Below the pieces are notes generated by a model. That model was not told where the DNA came from and searched no databases. It saw only the letters and a list, made by a program, of their open reading frames with translations. Source: Streptomyces virginiae (GTDB taxonomy: Bacteria > Actinomycetota > Actinomycetes > Streptomycetales > Streptomycetaceae). From it: a stretch of DNA of 64,000 bases. Positions 50,418 through 61,297 of the stretch are shown in pieces. Within the stretch, counting starts at the first letter, position 1. Every line of letters begins with the position of its first letter. The DNA lies in contig NZ_JOAK01000008.1 in NCBI RefSeq assembly GCF_000720455.1, positions 124,001-188,000 of the forward strand, written 5' to 3'. A program made the translations under genes and the position numbers.

Positions 50418-52166
50418 TCAGGGGCCGAGGACCACCGCCGACTCGCCGGGCAGGTGGATCCGCCCGTCGGGCCCGGGGTGTGCGAGCGGCTCCCAGGAGG
50501 CCAGCACGCGCACCCCGTTGCGGCCCAGTGCGATCGTCACCGGCTCGGCGGAGAGGTTCACGGCCACCCGTACGTCGCCCCGCCGGAAGGTGAGCCAGCG
50601 GCGCTCCTCGTCGTGGGCGACCCGGACCGCCGCCAGGTCCGGGTCGCGCAGGTCCGGGTGGGTGCGGCGGAGCGCGACCAGGGTGCGGTACCAGTCCAGC
50701 AGGCGGGCGTGGGGCGGCTGTTCGGGCTCCGACCAGTCCAGGCGGGAACGGTCCCGGGTGGCCGGGTCCTGCGGGTCGGGGATCTCCTCGGCCTTCCAGC
50801 CGTGCGCCGCGAACTCCCGGCGCCGGCCGGACCGCACCGCCTCGGCGAGCGCCGGATCGGGGTGGTCGGTGAAGTACTGCCACGGAGTGCGCGCGCCCCA
50901 CTCCTCGCCCATGAACAGCATCGGCACGAAGGGCCCGGTCAGCGCCACCGTCGCCGCGCACGCCAGCAGTCCGGGGGAGAGGGAGGCCGAGAGCCGGTCG
51001 CCGAGGGCCCGGTTGCCGATCTGGTCGTGGGTCTGGGCGTAGCCGACGAACCGGTGGGCCGGGGTGCGGCGGTGGTCCACCGGCCGGCCGTGCGTGCGGC
51101 CCCGGAAGGACGACCAGGTGCCGTCGTGGAAGAAGACCCGGGTCAGGGTCTTGGCCAGGGCGGCCAGCGGGGCCTCGGCGAAGTCGGCGTAGTAGGCCTG
51201 GGATTCACCGGTCAGCGCGCAGTGCAGCGCGTGGTGGAAGTCGTCGTTCCACTGGGCCTGCAGGCCCAGGCCGCCGGCGGCGCGCGGGGTGGTGGTGCGA
51301 GGGTCGCACCGGTCGGACTCGGCGATCAGGAACAGCGGCCGGCCGGTCTCCGCGGCGAGCCCGTCGACGGCCGCGGACAGTTCCTCCAGGAAGGTCAGCG
51401 CCCGCCCGTCGGCCAGCGCGTGCACGGCGTCGAGCCGCAGCCCGTCGATCCCGTAGTCGCGCAGCCAGGCCAGCGCGCTGCCGACGAGGTACGCGCGCAC
51501 CTCGTCGGAGCCGGGCGCGTCCAGGTTCACCGCGGAGCCCCACGGGGTGTGGTGGGTGTCGGTGAAGTACGGGCCGAAGGCGGGGAGATGGTTGCCGGAG
51601 GGGCCGAGGTGGTTGTGCACCACGTCGAGGACCACCCCCAGCCCGGCCGCGTGCGCGGCGGCCGTGAACCGGGCCAGGCCGGCCGGGCCGCCGTACGGTT
51701 CGTGCACCGCCCAGGGCGCGACCCCGTCGTAGCCCCAGCCGTGCCGGCCGGCGAAGGAGCACACCGGCATCAGTTCCACGTGCGTGACGCCGAGGGCGGT
51801 GAGGTGGCCGAGCCGGGCAGCCGCCGCGTCGAGGGTGCCCTCGGGGGTGAAGGTGCCGACGTGGAGCTCGTACAGGACCGCGTCCTGGAGCGGGACGCCC
51901 GGCGAGGGCGCGTGCTGCGGGGCGAGGGCCTCGAAGTCGACGACGGCCGACAGTCCGTCGGGTCCGTCCGGCAGCCGGCGGCCGCGCGGGTCGGGCAGCG
52001 GGGCGGTGTCCCCGTCCAGGAGGAAGCCGTAGCGGCTGCCGTCCCCGGCGGGGGCCTGCGCGGTCCACCAGCCGTCCCGGTCCGGATCGCGTGCCATGTC
52101 GTACGTCGCGTCGTCGAGCCGCAGCGCGACCCGGCCCGTCAGCGGCGCCCACACCTCGAACTGCAC
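50418..52166 (-). CDS. treZ: Malto-oligosyltrehalose trehalohydrolase
   Basis: A 582-residue GH13 enzyme that releases trehalose from maltooligosyl-trehalose. An N-terminal CBM48-like domain (QFEVWAPLTGRVALRLDD) leads into the barrel: LDVVHNHLGPSGN, nucleophile Asp in DGLRLDAVHAL, acid Glu in LFLIAESDR, and Asp in YAQTHDQIGNRALGDRL. GGEEWGARTPWQYFTDH-type motifs (FMGEEWGA) identify TreZ. GTG 52166 lies after GAGGGG. The partner treY is 3 kb away on the same strand, with an FHA gene, a GNAT, an M14 peptidase and a pseudogene between. Confidence 0.95.
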   Translation of the reverse strand: MQFEVWAPLTGRVALRLDDATYDMARDPDRDGWWTAQAPAGDGSRYGFLLDGDTAPLPDPRGRRLPDGPDGLSAVVDFEALAPQHAPSPGVPLQDAVLYELHVGTFTPEGTLDAAAARLGHLTALGVTHVELMPVCSFAGRHGWGYDGVAPWAVHEPYGGPAGLARFTAAAHAAGLGVVLDVVHNHLGPSGNHLPAFGPYFTDTHHTPWGSAVNLDAPGSDEVRAYLVGSALAWLRDYGIDGLRLDAVHALADGRALTFLEELSAAVDGLAAETGRPLFLIAESDRCDPRTTTPRAAGGLGLQAQWNDDFHHALHCALTGESQAYYADFAEAPLAALAKTLTRVFFHDGTWSSFRGRTHGRPVDHRRTPAHRFVGYAQTHDQIGNRALGDRLSASLSPGLLACAATVALTGPFVPMLFMGEEWGARTPWQYFTDHPDPALAEAVRSGRRREFAAHGWKAEEIPDPQDPATRDRSRLDWSEPEQPPHARLLDWYRTLVALRRTHPDLRDPDLAAVRVAHDEERRWLTFRRGDVRVAVNLSAEPVTIALGRNGVRVLASWEPLAHPGPDGRIHLPGESAVVLGP

Positions 52167-52277
52167 GGGCGGTCCCCTCGTCTGTCGGCGGTGTCCAGCA
52201 TGCCTATCGTGCCCATCATTCCGGGCGTGGCGGGGGAGTTCTGGACACTCCGCCCCCGACGGGCCGACAATCACCCT

Positions 52278-52841
52278 GTGACGTCGAGTTTCGAACTTCC
52301 TGCCTTCCCCGCGCCGCGGCTGTCGGACGCCGAGCGAGACCGTGCGCTGGGCCAGCTCAGGGAGGGCGCGGCCCTCGGCAAGCTGTCCCACGACACCTTC
52401 CTGCGCCGCATGGAACTCGCCCTGGTGGCCCGCCGTTCCGAGGACCTCGCGGTCCTGACCGCCGACCTCCAGTCCAGGGAGGCCGCCGAAAGCCCGTGGA
52501 CCCGTCGGCTGTTCGGCTGGGTCGGCCGGGCCTCGGCGGTGTCCGCCGGGGTCCGGCGCGCCTGGGCGGCCGAGCGGCTGCCCAAGCTGCTGCTGCCGCA
52601 TCCGAGCGCGGCGGCCCTGCGGATCGGCCGCGACCCCGGCAACGGGCTGCGGCTCAGCCACGAGACCGTCTCCCGGATGCACGCGGAACTGAGCCTGCGC
52701 GACGGGGTGTGGGTGCTCAAGGACCTCGGCTCCACCAACGGGACCAGTGTCAACGGGCGCCGGGTGACGGGCTCCGCGGTCGTCCGCGACGGGGACCAGG
52801 TCAGCTTCGGGAACATGAGCTTCCGGCTCTCGGCGGGCTGA
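52278..52841 (+). CDS. DUF1707 and FHA domain protein
   Basis: A 187-residue soluble protein. Residues 10-60 are DUF1707 (RLSDAERDRALGQLREGAALGKL, FLRRMELALVARRSEDLAVL). Residues 100-185 are an FHA domain (ALRIGRDPGNGLRL, SHETVSRMHAEL, LGSTNGTSVNGRRV), with the Arg, Ser-x-x-His and Asn residues that bind phosphothreonine. It probably reports Ser/Thr kinase signals. GTG 52278 begins VTSSFELPAFP. It is divergent from treZ across 111 bases. Confidence 0.92.
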   Translation: MTSSFELPAFPAPRLSDAERDRALGQLREGAALGKLSHDTFLRRMELALVARRSEDLAVLTADLQSREAAESPWTRRLFGWVGRASAVSAGVRRAWAAERLPKLLLPHPSAAALRIGRDPGNGLRLSHETVSRMHAELSLRDGVWVLKDLGSTNGTSVNGRRVTGSAVVRDGDQVSFGNMSFRLSAG

Positions 52842-52928
52842 GCCCGGGGCCGGCGGCACGCCTCGCCGGCCCCCCGCCCCGCCCCCCTGCCGACCGGCCG
52901 CCGGGACCGGCCGCGCAGGATGGGGGTC

Positions 52929-53414
52929 ATGGAACACACGCCCGTCATCCGCCGCGCCCGTGTCGGGGACCTGCCCCGGCTGGTCGAACTCATCCACGAG
53001 CACGTCGCGTACGAGAAGTCGGCCCCCCGCCCCGCGGACCTCGCGAGCCGGCTCGGCCCGCGGCTGTTCGCCGAGGACTCCCGGCTGTGGGTGCTGCTCG
53101 CCGAGACCTCCGACGGGGTCGTCGCCGGATACGCCGCCTGCTCGGCCGAGTTCGCGTTCTGGGACGCGCGGGACTATCTGCACATGGACTGCCTCTACCT
53201 GGCCGCGGCGGCCCGCGGCCAGGGTCTGGGCGCCGCCCTGATGGACGGCGTGACACAGCTGGCCCGCGAGCTGGGCCTGGAGCAGGTCCAGTGGCAGACC
53301 CCCGACTGGAACGAGGGGGCGATCCGTTTCTACGACCGCCTCGGCGCCGCCGCGCACCCCAAGTTCCGCTACGCCCTGCCCGTGGCGCGGTCGGCCGCCA
53401 CGAGCTTCCCGTAG
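52929..53414 (+). CDS. GNAT family N-acetyltransferase
   Basis: A 161-residue GNAT. Motifs: VIRRARVGDLPRLVELI, VVAGYAACSAEFAFWDARDYLHMDCLYL, acetyl-CoA loop ARGQGLGAALMDGV (R/QxxGxG/A), and WNEGAIRFYDRLGA. It resembles spermidine/diamine acetyltransferase-like GNATs. ATG 52929 has GGGGG close upstream; ATG 52920 is in frame. Its last 46 bases overlap the 3' end of the convergent M14 peptidase gene. Confidence 0.9.
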   Translation: MEHTPVIRRARVGDLPRLVELIHEHVAYEKSAPRPADLASRLGPRLFAEDSRLWVLLAETSDGVVAGYAACSAEFAFWDARDYLHMDCLYLAAAARGQGLGAALMDGVTQLARELGLEQVQWQTPDWNEGAIRFYDRLGAAAHPKFRYALPVARSAATSFP

Positions 53415-54751
53415 GCGGCCAGGACGGTCCGGGACTGGTGCTCCACCTGGGTGGCCACCGGGATCCAGCGGGCCCCGAACCGGGCCGCGAACTCCTCGCA
53501 CCACCCGGTGACCAGCCGGTCCAGCCCGGGAGCCGCCGGATGCCCCTCGGCGCGCAGGACCCGCAGCAGCATCGCCGCCGCGCGCAGCGACAGCCGCCGC
53601 CCGAAGGCGTCGATGCTGGCGATGTACGCCGCCGTGGCCTCGGCGGGGGCGCCGGCACCGGTCCACTCGGCGGTGATCCGGGGGATCAGTGCGAGCGTCC
53701 AGTCCACCGCACGCAGCAGCGTGGCCGCCGCCGGGTCCTCGCAGCCGCCCGGGTGCGGCCCGTCCCGGTCCCGGCTCCGGCTCCGGTCCCGCTCCCGGCT
53801 GCGGGCCCGCTCCCGGGCCGCGCCGACGAGCGCTGCGTCCGCCGTGAGCCGCGCCGCCAGCATCCGCAGGGCGCCGCGCGGGTCGGGGTGCGGGGCGGGA
53901 TCGTCCACCAGGTCGGAGGCCCACATGGGGACTTCGACGATCGCGGTGGTGCCGTCGTAGCGGTGGGCGTGGTACCAGGTGCTCAGCCGGGTGTCCTCGG
54001 GGTGGAACGCCCCGGCGGCCTCGCTCCCCGGCTGCGGGATCACGAAGATCCCGGGCCCGGGCGAGGGCCAGCCGGCGGCGTCCGAGGCCCCGTTCTCCAC
54101 CGGGATGCGCAGTTCGGCGGCCGATTTGGCGAACGGCTCGGCGAGGCCGGGTATGTCCCTGGTGAGCTGAACCCAGGTGCCGCCGAGATCGGTGGCGTGC
54201 AGGGAGACCTGCAGGACGGGCCGCAACTCGTCGATGAGCGCGGTCAGTGCCAGGGTCTCCGGCGGCAGCCGGTCCGCGGGCAGTAAAGACGGCGCCCACT
54301 CGGGCTGTTCGGGGCCGGGCGGCCGGAAGAAGTGCCGGTGGTAGTCCAGGAGCGAGTACGGGCGGGGCGTGCGGTGCAGGTCCGCGCCGTCCGGGTCGGC
54401 GCAGAGCAGGAAGTGCCAGCCGCAGCCGGCCCGGGGCGCCGGGTCGCGCAGCAGCCGGTGGGCGAGCGAGAGCGCCGTGGCGCCGCCGACGGGCTCGTTG
54501 GCGTGCGCTCCGGCGACGACGAGGACGCTGCGGGCGTCCCCGTCCGCCGTACCGACCGGGCCGGCCGTCGCCGTGGCGGTCACCGTCGCGGCGACCGACA
54601 GCACCCAGATCGGCTGCCCGGCCCGCGAGGTGCCGGCCTGGCGGAGCCGGACCTCGCCCGGTCGTTCGTCCGCCAGCGCACGGGCGGCCAGCCCGAGTTC
54701 CTGCGGTGTGGGGTAGCACATGTCACGGAGGAGAGTCACATGGGATGCCAT
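53369..54751 (-). CDS. M14 family zinc carboxypeptidase
   Basis: A 460-residue peptidase with the M14 fold. Zinc ligands are His and Glu in VVAGAHANEPVGG and a later His in LQVSLHATDLGG. The catalytic Glu is probably in TTAIVEVPMW. A charged Arg/Ser/Asp stretch at about residues 312-329 (RSRERDRSRSRDRD) forms a linker before a helical C-terminal region. There is no signal peptide, so it is probably cytosolic, cleaving C-terminal residues or amides. ATG 54751 is used although its ribosome site is weak. It is convergent with the GNAT, overlapping by 46 bases. Confidence 0.85.
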   Translation of the reverse strand: MASHVTLLRDMCYPTPQELGLAARALADERPGEVRLRQAGTSRAGQPIWVLSVAATVTATATAGPVGTADGDARSVLVVAGAHANEPVGGATALSLAHRLLRDPAPRAGCGWHFLLCADPDGADLHRTPRPYSLLDYHRHFFRPPGPEQPEWAPSLLPADRLPPETLALTALIDELRPVLQVSLHATDLGGTWVQLTRDIPGLAEPFAKSAAELRIPVENGASDAAGWPSPGPGIFVIPQPGSEAAGAFHPEDTRLSTWYHAHRYDGTTAIVEVPMWASDLVDDPAPHPDPRGALRMLAARLTADAALVGAARERARSRERDRSRSRDRDGPHPGGCEDPAAATLLRAVDWTLALIPRITAEWTGAGAPAEATAAYIASIDAFGRRLSLRAAAMLLRVLRAEGHPAAPGLDRLVTGWCEEFAARFGARWIPVATQVEHQSRTVLAAYGKLVAADRATGRA

Positions 54752-54769
54752 GCCCGCCGGGCCCGCCGC

Positions 54770-55245
54770 CTACTGCTGTAAGGGCCCCGCAGTTCCCCGG
54801 ATCCGGGGGGAAACCCCTGGCCAAGGCTGCGCCGGCGCCTGCCGCTGGCGCTGGTGCAGGCCCCGGCCCGCCAGGCTCAGGAAGGCCTCGCCGACCGCCT
54901 CCGAGAGCGTCGGAGGGCGTGTAGGTGGCGGGCCACGTCGGAGGGCTCCGCGTCCCAGCCCACGATCAGCTGGCTCTCCGCGATCATCTCCGACACGTGC
55001 GGCCCCACCAGGTGCACCCCCAGCACCCGCCCGTCCCGCTCGGCGACCACCTTCACCGTGCCGCCCCGCCCGTGCACCATTCCCTTCGCCACCGCCGTCA
55101 GCGGCATCGTGTTCACCACCACGTCGTACGCCGCCTCGCGCGCCTGCGCCTCCGTCAGCCCGACGGCGGCGGTCTGCGGCGCCGAATACGTCACCCGCGG
55201 CACCGCCGCGGCCTTCGCGGAGCTCCTCGGAGCCTCGACCGCCAC
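54770..55245 (-). pseudogene. Frameshifted C-terminal remnant of a dihydrolipoamide dehydrogenase-like gene
   Basis: The frame 55245-54877 encodes an isolated Pyr_redox dimerisation domain: VPRVTYSAPQTAAVGLTEAQ, DVVVNTMPLTAVAKGMVHG, LGVHLVGPHVSEMIAESQ and LIVGWDAEPSDVARHLH. At about 54915 the match leaves this frame and continues in another frame as PPTLSEAVGEAFLSLAGRGLHQ, which ends at 54770. The FAD- and NAD-binding domains (about 330 residues) are absent. It is therefore a truncated, frameshifted remnant, wedged between the M14 peptidase and treY. Confidence 0.82.
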
Positions 55246-55269
55246 GGCACCGGGGCCGCCGGCGGGTCC

Positions 55270-57561
55270 TCAGCGGCGGAGCCAGACGCCCACCGGACGG
55301 TCGTCCAGCAGGGCTGTGACCTCGGCTGATCCGCTGTGCGCGGTGCGGGGTCCACGGTCGGCGTGCGGGGGGAGGACCGGCGTCCACGTGCCGGGCGGCA
55401 GGTCGACCCGGGTGTCGCGCCAGCCGCCCGACGCCGCCAGCCGGTGGGACAGCCGGGTGGCCGCCACCAGCAGGCCCGGCGCCCGGGTGAAGGCCACCAG
55501 GTGACCCGCCGCCGGGCCCCGGGCCGCGACGGGAGCGTAACCCCGGAAGAGTTCCGGCCGGTCCCGGCGCAGCCGCAGCAGCGCCGCCGTGAGGGCCAGC
55601 TTCTCCTCGGCCGGGTCCTGCGGGGCGGCCCCCGCGTCCAGCCGGGCCAGTGCCTCGCCCGGGAAGTGCGCCGGGCGCCGGTTGTCCGGGTCGACCAGCG
55701 CCCGGTACTCGGTCTCCGCACCCTGGTAGACCTCCGGGACCCCCGGCATCGCGAGGTGCAGCAGCGCCATGCCGAGCAGGTTCGCGCGGGCCGCCTGCGC
55801 CAGGTCCGCCGGGAGGTCGAGCGGGGCCGGGGCGTAGTCCGGCACGGCCGTCTCGTACTCCTCGTTCCGCTCGGTCCAGCTGGTGTGCAGGGCGGCCTCG
55901 CGGGCCCCCTTGAGCAGGGCGTCGGCCAGCCGCGGCAGCGCCTCGGGGGCCCGGCCGAGCCCGAACGCGGTCTGCCGGGCCACCCAGGCCAGGTGGGGGT
56001 CGCGGCCGGTCTTCCCGTCGGCCGGGCCGTCGGGGTCGGTCATCAGCTCCGGCGCCTGGGACAGCGCCGAGATCCGGGCCCTGACGTCCGCGCTGCGCTT
56101 GGTGTCGTGCGTGGACAGCACCGTGCCGGTCCGGGGCCAGTCCCGCGCCAGTGCGGCGCAGTACGCGTGGAACTCCTCGGGCGACACCGCCGGACGCCCG
56201 GGCTCCCCGCCCACCTCGGTGGCCGACAGCAGGGGCGCGTACCGGTAGAAGGCCCGGTCCTCCAGGGACTTGGCGCGCAGGGCCGCCGAGGTCTGGGCGA
56301 AGCGGGCGGCGAAGGCCGGGTCCCGCAGCAGCAGCTCCCGTACGCCCGCCACCGCGGCCGCACCGGCCAGCTCGCCCGCCCGCTCCAGCGCCTGCGGCGG
56401 CAGCTCCGGCTCGCCGGGATAGGGCCGGTAGACGGGAAAGGCGATCAGCAGTTCGCGTACGGCGGCGGCCAGTTCCTCGCCGGCCCGGCGCTCCAGCGCC
56501 CCCAGTTCGGCGGCCAGGTCGCCGGTCAGGACCTCCCGCGCACAGGCCCGGGCCGTCTCCGGCCACTGCGGCAGTCCGGTCGACTCCCCGTACCGGGCGG
56601 CCAGTTCGGCCGCGCCCGCCGGGTCGGTGAACACCCCGTCGACCCGGTGCAGGGCGTCGTACCCGGTGGTCCCCGCCACCGGCCACCCGGCCGGCAGCCG
56701 CTCGTGGCGGGCCAGGATCTTCTCCACCACCACCCAGCAGCCGTCGCCCGCCGCGGCCCGCAGCCGGCCCAGGTACTCCTCCGGGTCCGCCAGACCGTCC
56801 ACGTGATCGATCCGCAGGCCCTGCGCGACACCGTCGCGGACCAGCTCCAGCACCTTCGCGTGGGTGGCCGTGAACACCTCCGGGTCCTCCACCCGGACCC
56901 CGATCAGTTCCGAAATGGTGAAGAAACGCCGGTAGTTGAGCGCCGTCCCGGTTTCGCGCCACCACGCGGGCCGGTACCACTGCGCGGCGAGCAGCTCCGG
57001 CAGCGGCAGGCCCGCGGTCCCCTCCCGCAGCGGGAACTCCTGCTCCCCGTGGCGCAGCACCCCGCCGTCGACCCGCAGGTCGCAGGAGTCCACCGGGCCG
57101 GGGAGCAGCGGGAGCGCCACCTGGCCGCCGCCCGCCTCCCAGTCGATGTCGAACCAGCGTGCGTACGGCGATCCGGGCCCGTCCCGCAGCACCTCCCACA
57201 GCGGCCGGTTCAGCCGCAGCGGCGTCGGTACCGCCATGTGGTTGGGCACGATGTCGAGCACCAGGCCGAGACCGTGCGCCCGGGCGGCCCCGGCCAGGGC
57301 CCGCAGGCCGGCCTCGCCGCCGAGCTCGGCCCGTACCCGGGAGTGGTCGGTGACGTCGTACCCGTGGGCCGATCCGGGCGCCGCCTCCAGGACGGGGGAG
57401 AGGTGCAGGTGCGACACGCCGAGCGAGGCGAGGTACGGCACGGCCGCCTCGGCCGCCGCGAAGGGGAATTCCGGGCGCAGTTGGAGGCGGTAGGTCGACG
57501 CCGGAGTGACAGGATTCGGAACATCAGATTCCGATGCGGGGGTCGGGCGCGGCTGGCTCAT
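55270..57561 (-). CDS. treY: Malto-oligosyltrehalose synthase
   Basis: A 763-residue GH13 enzyme that converts the reducing end of maltodextrins to a trehalosyl unit. Motifs: ASTYRLQLRPEFPF, DIVPNHMAVPTPLRLN, LRIDHVDGLADPEEYL (nucleophile Asp), WVVVEKILARHERLP (acid Glu), and VLSTHDTKRSADVRARI. Length is typical. ATG 57561 begins MSQPRPTPASES. It works with TreZ (50.4-52.2 kb) and a debranching enzyme, GlgX, to make trehalose from glycogen. It is divergent from the MFS gene across 82 bases. Confidence 0.96.
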   Translation of the reverse strand: MSQPRPTPASESDVPNPVTPASTYRLQLRPEFPFAAAEAAVPYLASLGVSHLHLSPVLEAAPGSAHGYDVTDHSRVRAELGGEAGLRALAGAARAHGLGLVLDIVPNHMAVPTPLRLNRPLWEVLRDGPGSPYARWFDIDWEAGGGQVALPLLPGPVDSCDLRVDGGVLRHGEQEFPLREGTAGLPLPELLAAQWYRPAWWRETGTALNYRRFFTISELIGVRVEDPEVFTATHAKVLELVRDGVAQGLRIDHVDGLADPEEYLGRLRAAAGDGCWVVVEKILARHERLPAGWPVAGTTGYDALHRVDGVFTDPAGAAELAARYGESTGLPQWPETARACAREVLTGDLAAELGALERRAGEELAAAVRELLIAFPVYRPYPGEPELPPQALERAGELAGAAAVAGVRELLLRDPAFAARFAQTSAALRAKSLEDRAFYRYAPLLSATEVGGEPGRPAVSPEEFHAYCAALARDWPRTGTVLSTHDTKRSADVRARISALSQAPELMTDPDGPADGKTGRDPHLAWVARQTAFGLGRAPEALPRLADALLKGAREAALHTSWTERNEEYETAVPDYAPAPLDLPADLAQAARANLLGMALLHLAMPGVPEVYQGAETEYRALVDPDNRRPAHFPGEALARLDAGAAPQDPAEEKLALTAALLRLRRDRPELFRGYAPVAARGPAAGHLVAFTRAPGLLVAATRLSHRLAASGGWRDTRVDLPPGTWTPVLPPHADRGPRTAHSGSAEVTALLDDRPVGVWLRR

Positions 57562-57643
57562 GAGAACGTACGTACCCAACCTGCCGGATTCCGTGCCATG
57601 ACCCAATGCATCCGAGTGACTGCGCCGGGTTAGTGTCGATCAA

Positions 57644-58896
57644 GTGGTTGGAACCGTCGACACCTATCGAAGAGTCATCGCCCTGACCGGGCCCCTACTC
57701 CCGCTCGTCTCATTCCTCGCCCGACTGCCCGTCGCGATGTCCCAGTTCGGAAGCTTCCTGCTGGTCGCCCAGACCAGCGGCTCCCTGGCCACCGCCGGCA
57801 TCGTCGGAGGGGCGCTCTCCATCGGCCAGGTCCTCTGCGGGCCCGTCCTCGGCTGGCTCGCCGACCGGCACGGCCAGCGGCCCGTCGTCCTGGCCGCCGC
57901 CGCGGTGAACGCCGTCGCCACCGCGGCTCTGGTCGCCGGTGCGCTCACCCACCTCGCGACGCTCCCGCTCGCCGCGGTCGGCGCCGTCACCGGCGCCTCC
58001 GTGCCGCTGATCGGGCCGCTCGCGCGGACCCGCTCCGTCGCCCTGGCCCACCGCGCCGGGGCCGACGAGGGCGTCGTGGGCGCCGTGCACGCCCTCGAAG
58101 GCACCCTGGACGAGGTCTCCTTCGTCTTCGGGCCCGCCCTGGTCGGGCTCGCCTCACTGCTCGCGCACCCGGCCTTCGCCCTGGCCGGCGCGGCCGGCCT
58201 CGTCGCCGTCTTCGGCAGCGCCTTCGCCCTGCATCCGACCGCCTCCGTCACCTCCGGGGCGCCGGCGCGTGAGCGGCGGGCGGGCAGCCGGGTCCGGACG
58301 CCCGCCGTGGTCCACGCCGTACGGGGCTCCCTCGCCCTCCAGGGCGTGATGTTCGGCGCCTGCCAGGCCGGCATCACCGCACTCACCATCCGCCTCGGCG
58401 TCCCGGACCAGGCCGCCGTCGTCTACTCCGCGATGGGCGTCGTCAGCGCCGCCGTCGGCCTCGCGCTCGGCGCGCTGCCCGCCCGCTTCGGTCTGCGGCT
58501 GCGCTGGCGGGTGGCGACCGGCGCCGCCCTCGTGCTCTCGGCTCCGCTGCTGGTCACCGACGGCCTGTGGCCGCTGTACGCGGTCGTCACCGTGCTCGGG
58601 GCCGCCTACGCACCCCACCTGATCACCGCGTTCGCGCTGACCGAGCGGGCCGTGGAACCGGTCCGGCTCGCCACCGCCATGGCCTTCGCCGCCAGCAGCC
58701 TGGTGGCCGGGCAGGCCGCCGCGCTCGTCGTCTCCGGGCGCCTCGCCGAGCGGTACGGCCCCGGCGGGGCCTTCGCCGTGGCCGTGGGGGCGGCCGCGCT
58801 CTGCCTGACCCTCGCCCTCGTCACCCGCGTGCCCGCCGCCCGTACGCCCGCGGCCCAGGGCGCCGAGCCGGCCCTGCCGCCGGTCCCGGACCCCGC

Positions 58897-58912
<16 letters not shown>
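57644..58912 (+). CDS. MFS transporter
   Basis: A 422-residue membrane protein with about 12 hydrophobic helices. The loop between helices 2 and 3 reads GWLADRHGQRPVVL, the MFS signature A. A central cytoplasmic loop (about 205-222, ARERRAGSRVRTP) separates the two halves. The second half keeps GALPARFGLRLRWR and GRLAERYGPGGAF. It is similar in layout to drug/sugar-efflux MFS proteins; the substrate is not inferable. GTG 57644 is the start. Its end overlaps the convergent glgX stop by 16 bases. Confidence 0.9.
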
Positions 58913-61011
<2,099 letters not shown>

Positions 61012-61297
61012 AGACAACGACTCTTCCCTCGGTGTCGAAAGACGTCCCGGATGATCCGGCTTGGACCGCGTCACTGCCAGATCTTCCCCGAAAGAGGGGC
61101 CGCAAGCGCGGACTTGGGAGTGGTCCTACCGGGTGACCCGCAGACCTGACAGTCGGGTCAGCGGACTGTCCGCGCATCGGATAATGGGTCAATGGACGGT
61201 CCGTGTGAGGGCCATCGGGCTGCACCGGGCCGCGCGCGCGGGATACCCTTCCGTGATCACTGGAGACGGGCGTCCAGACGCAGAAGGCGGTGCACGG

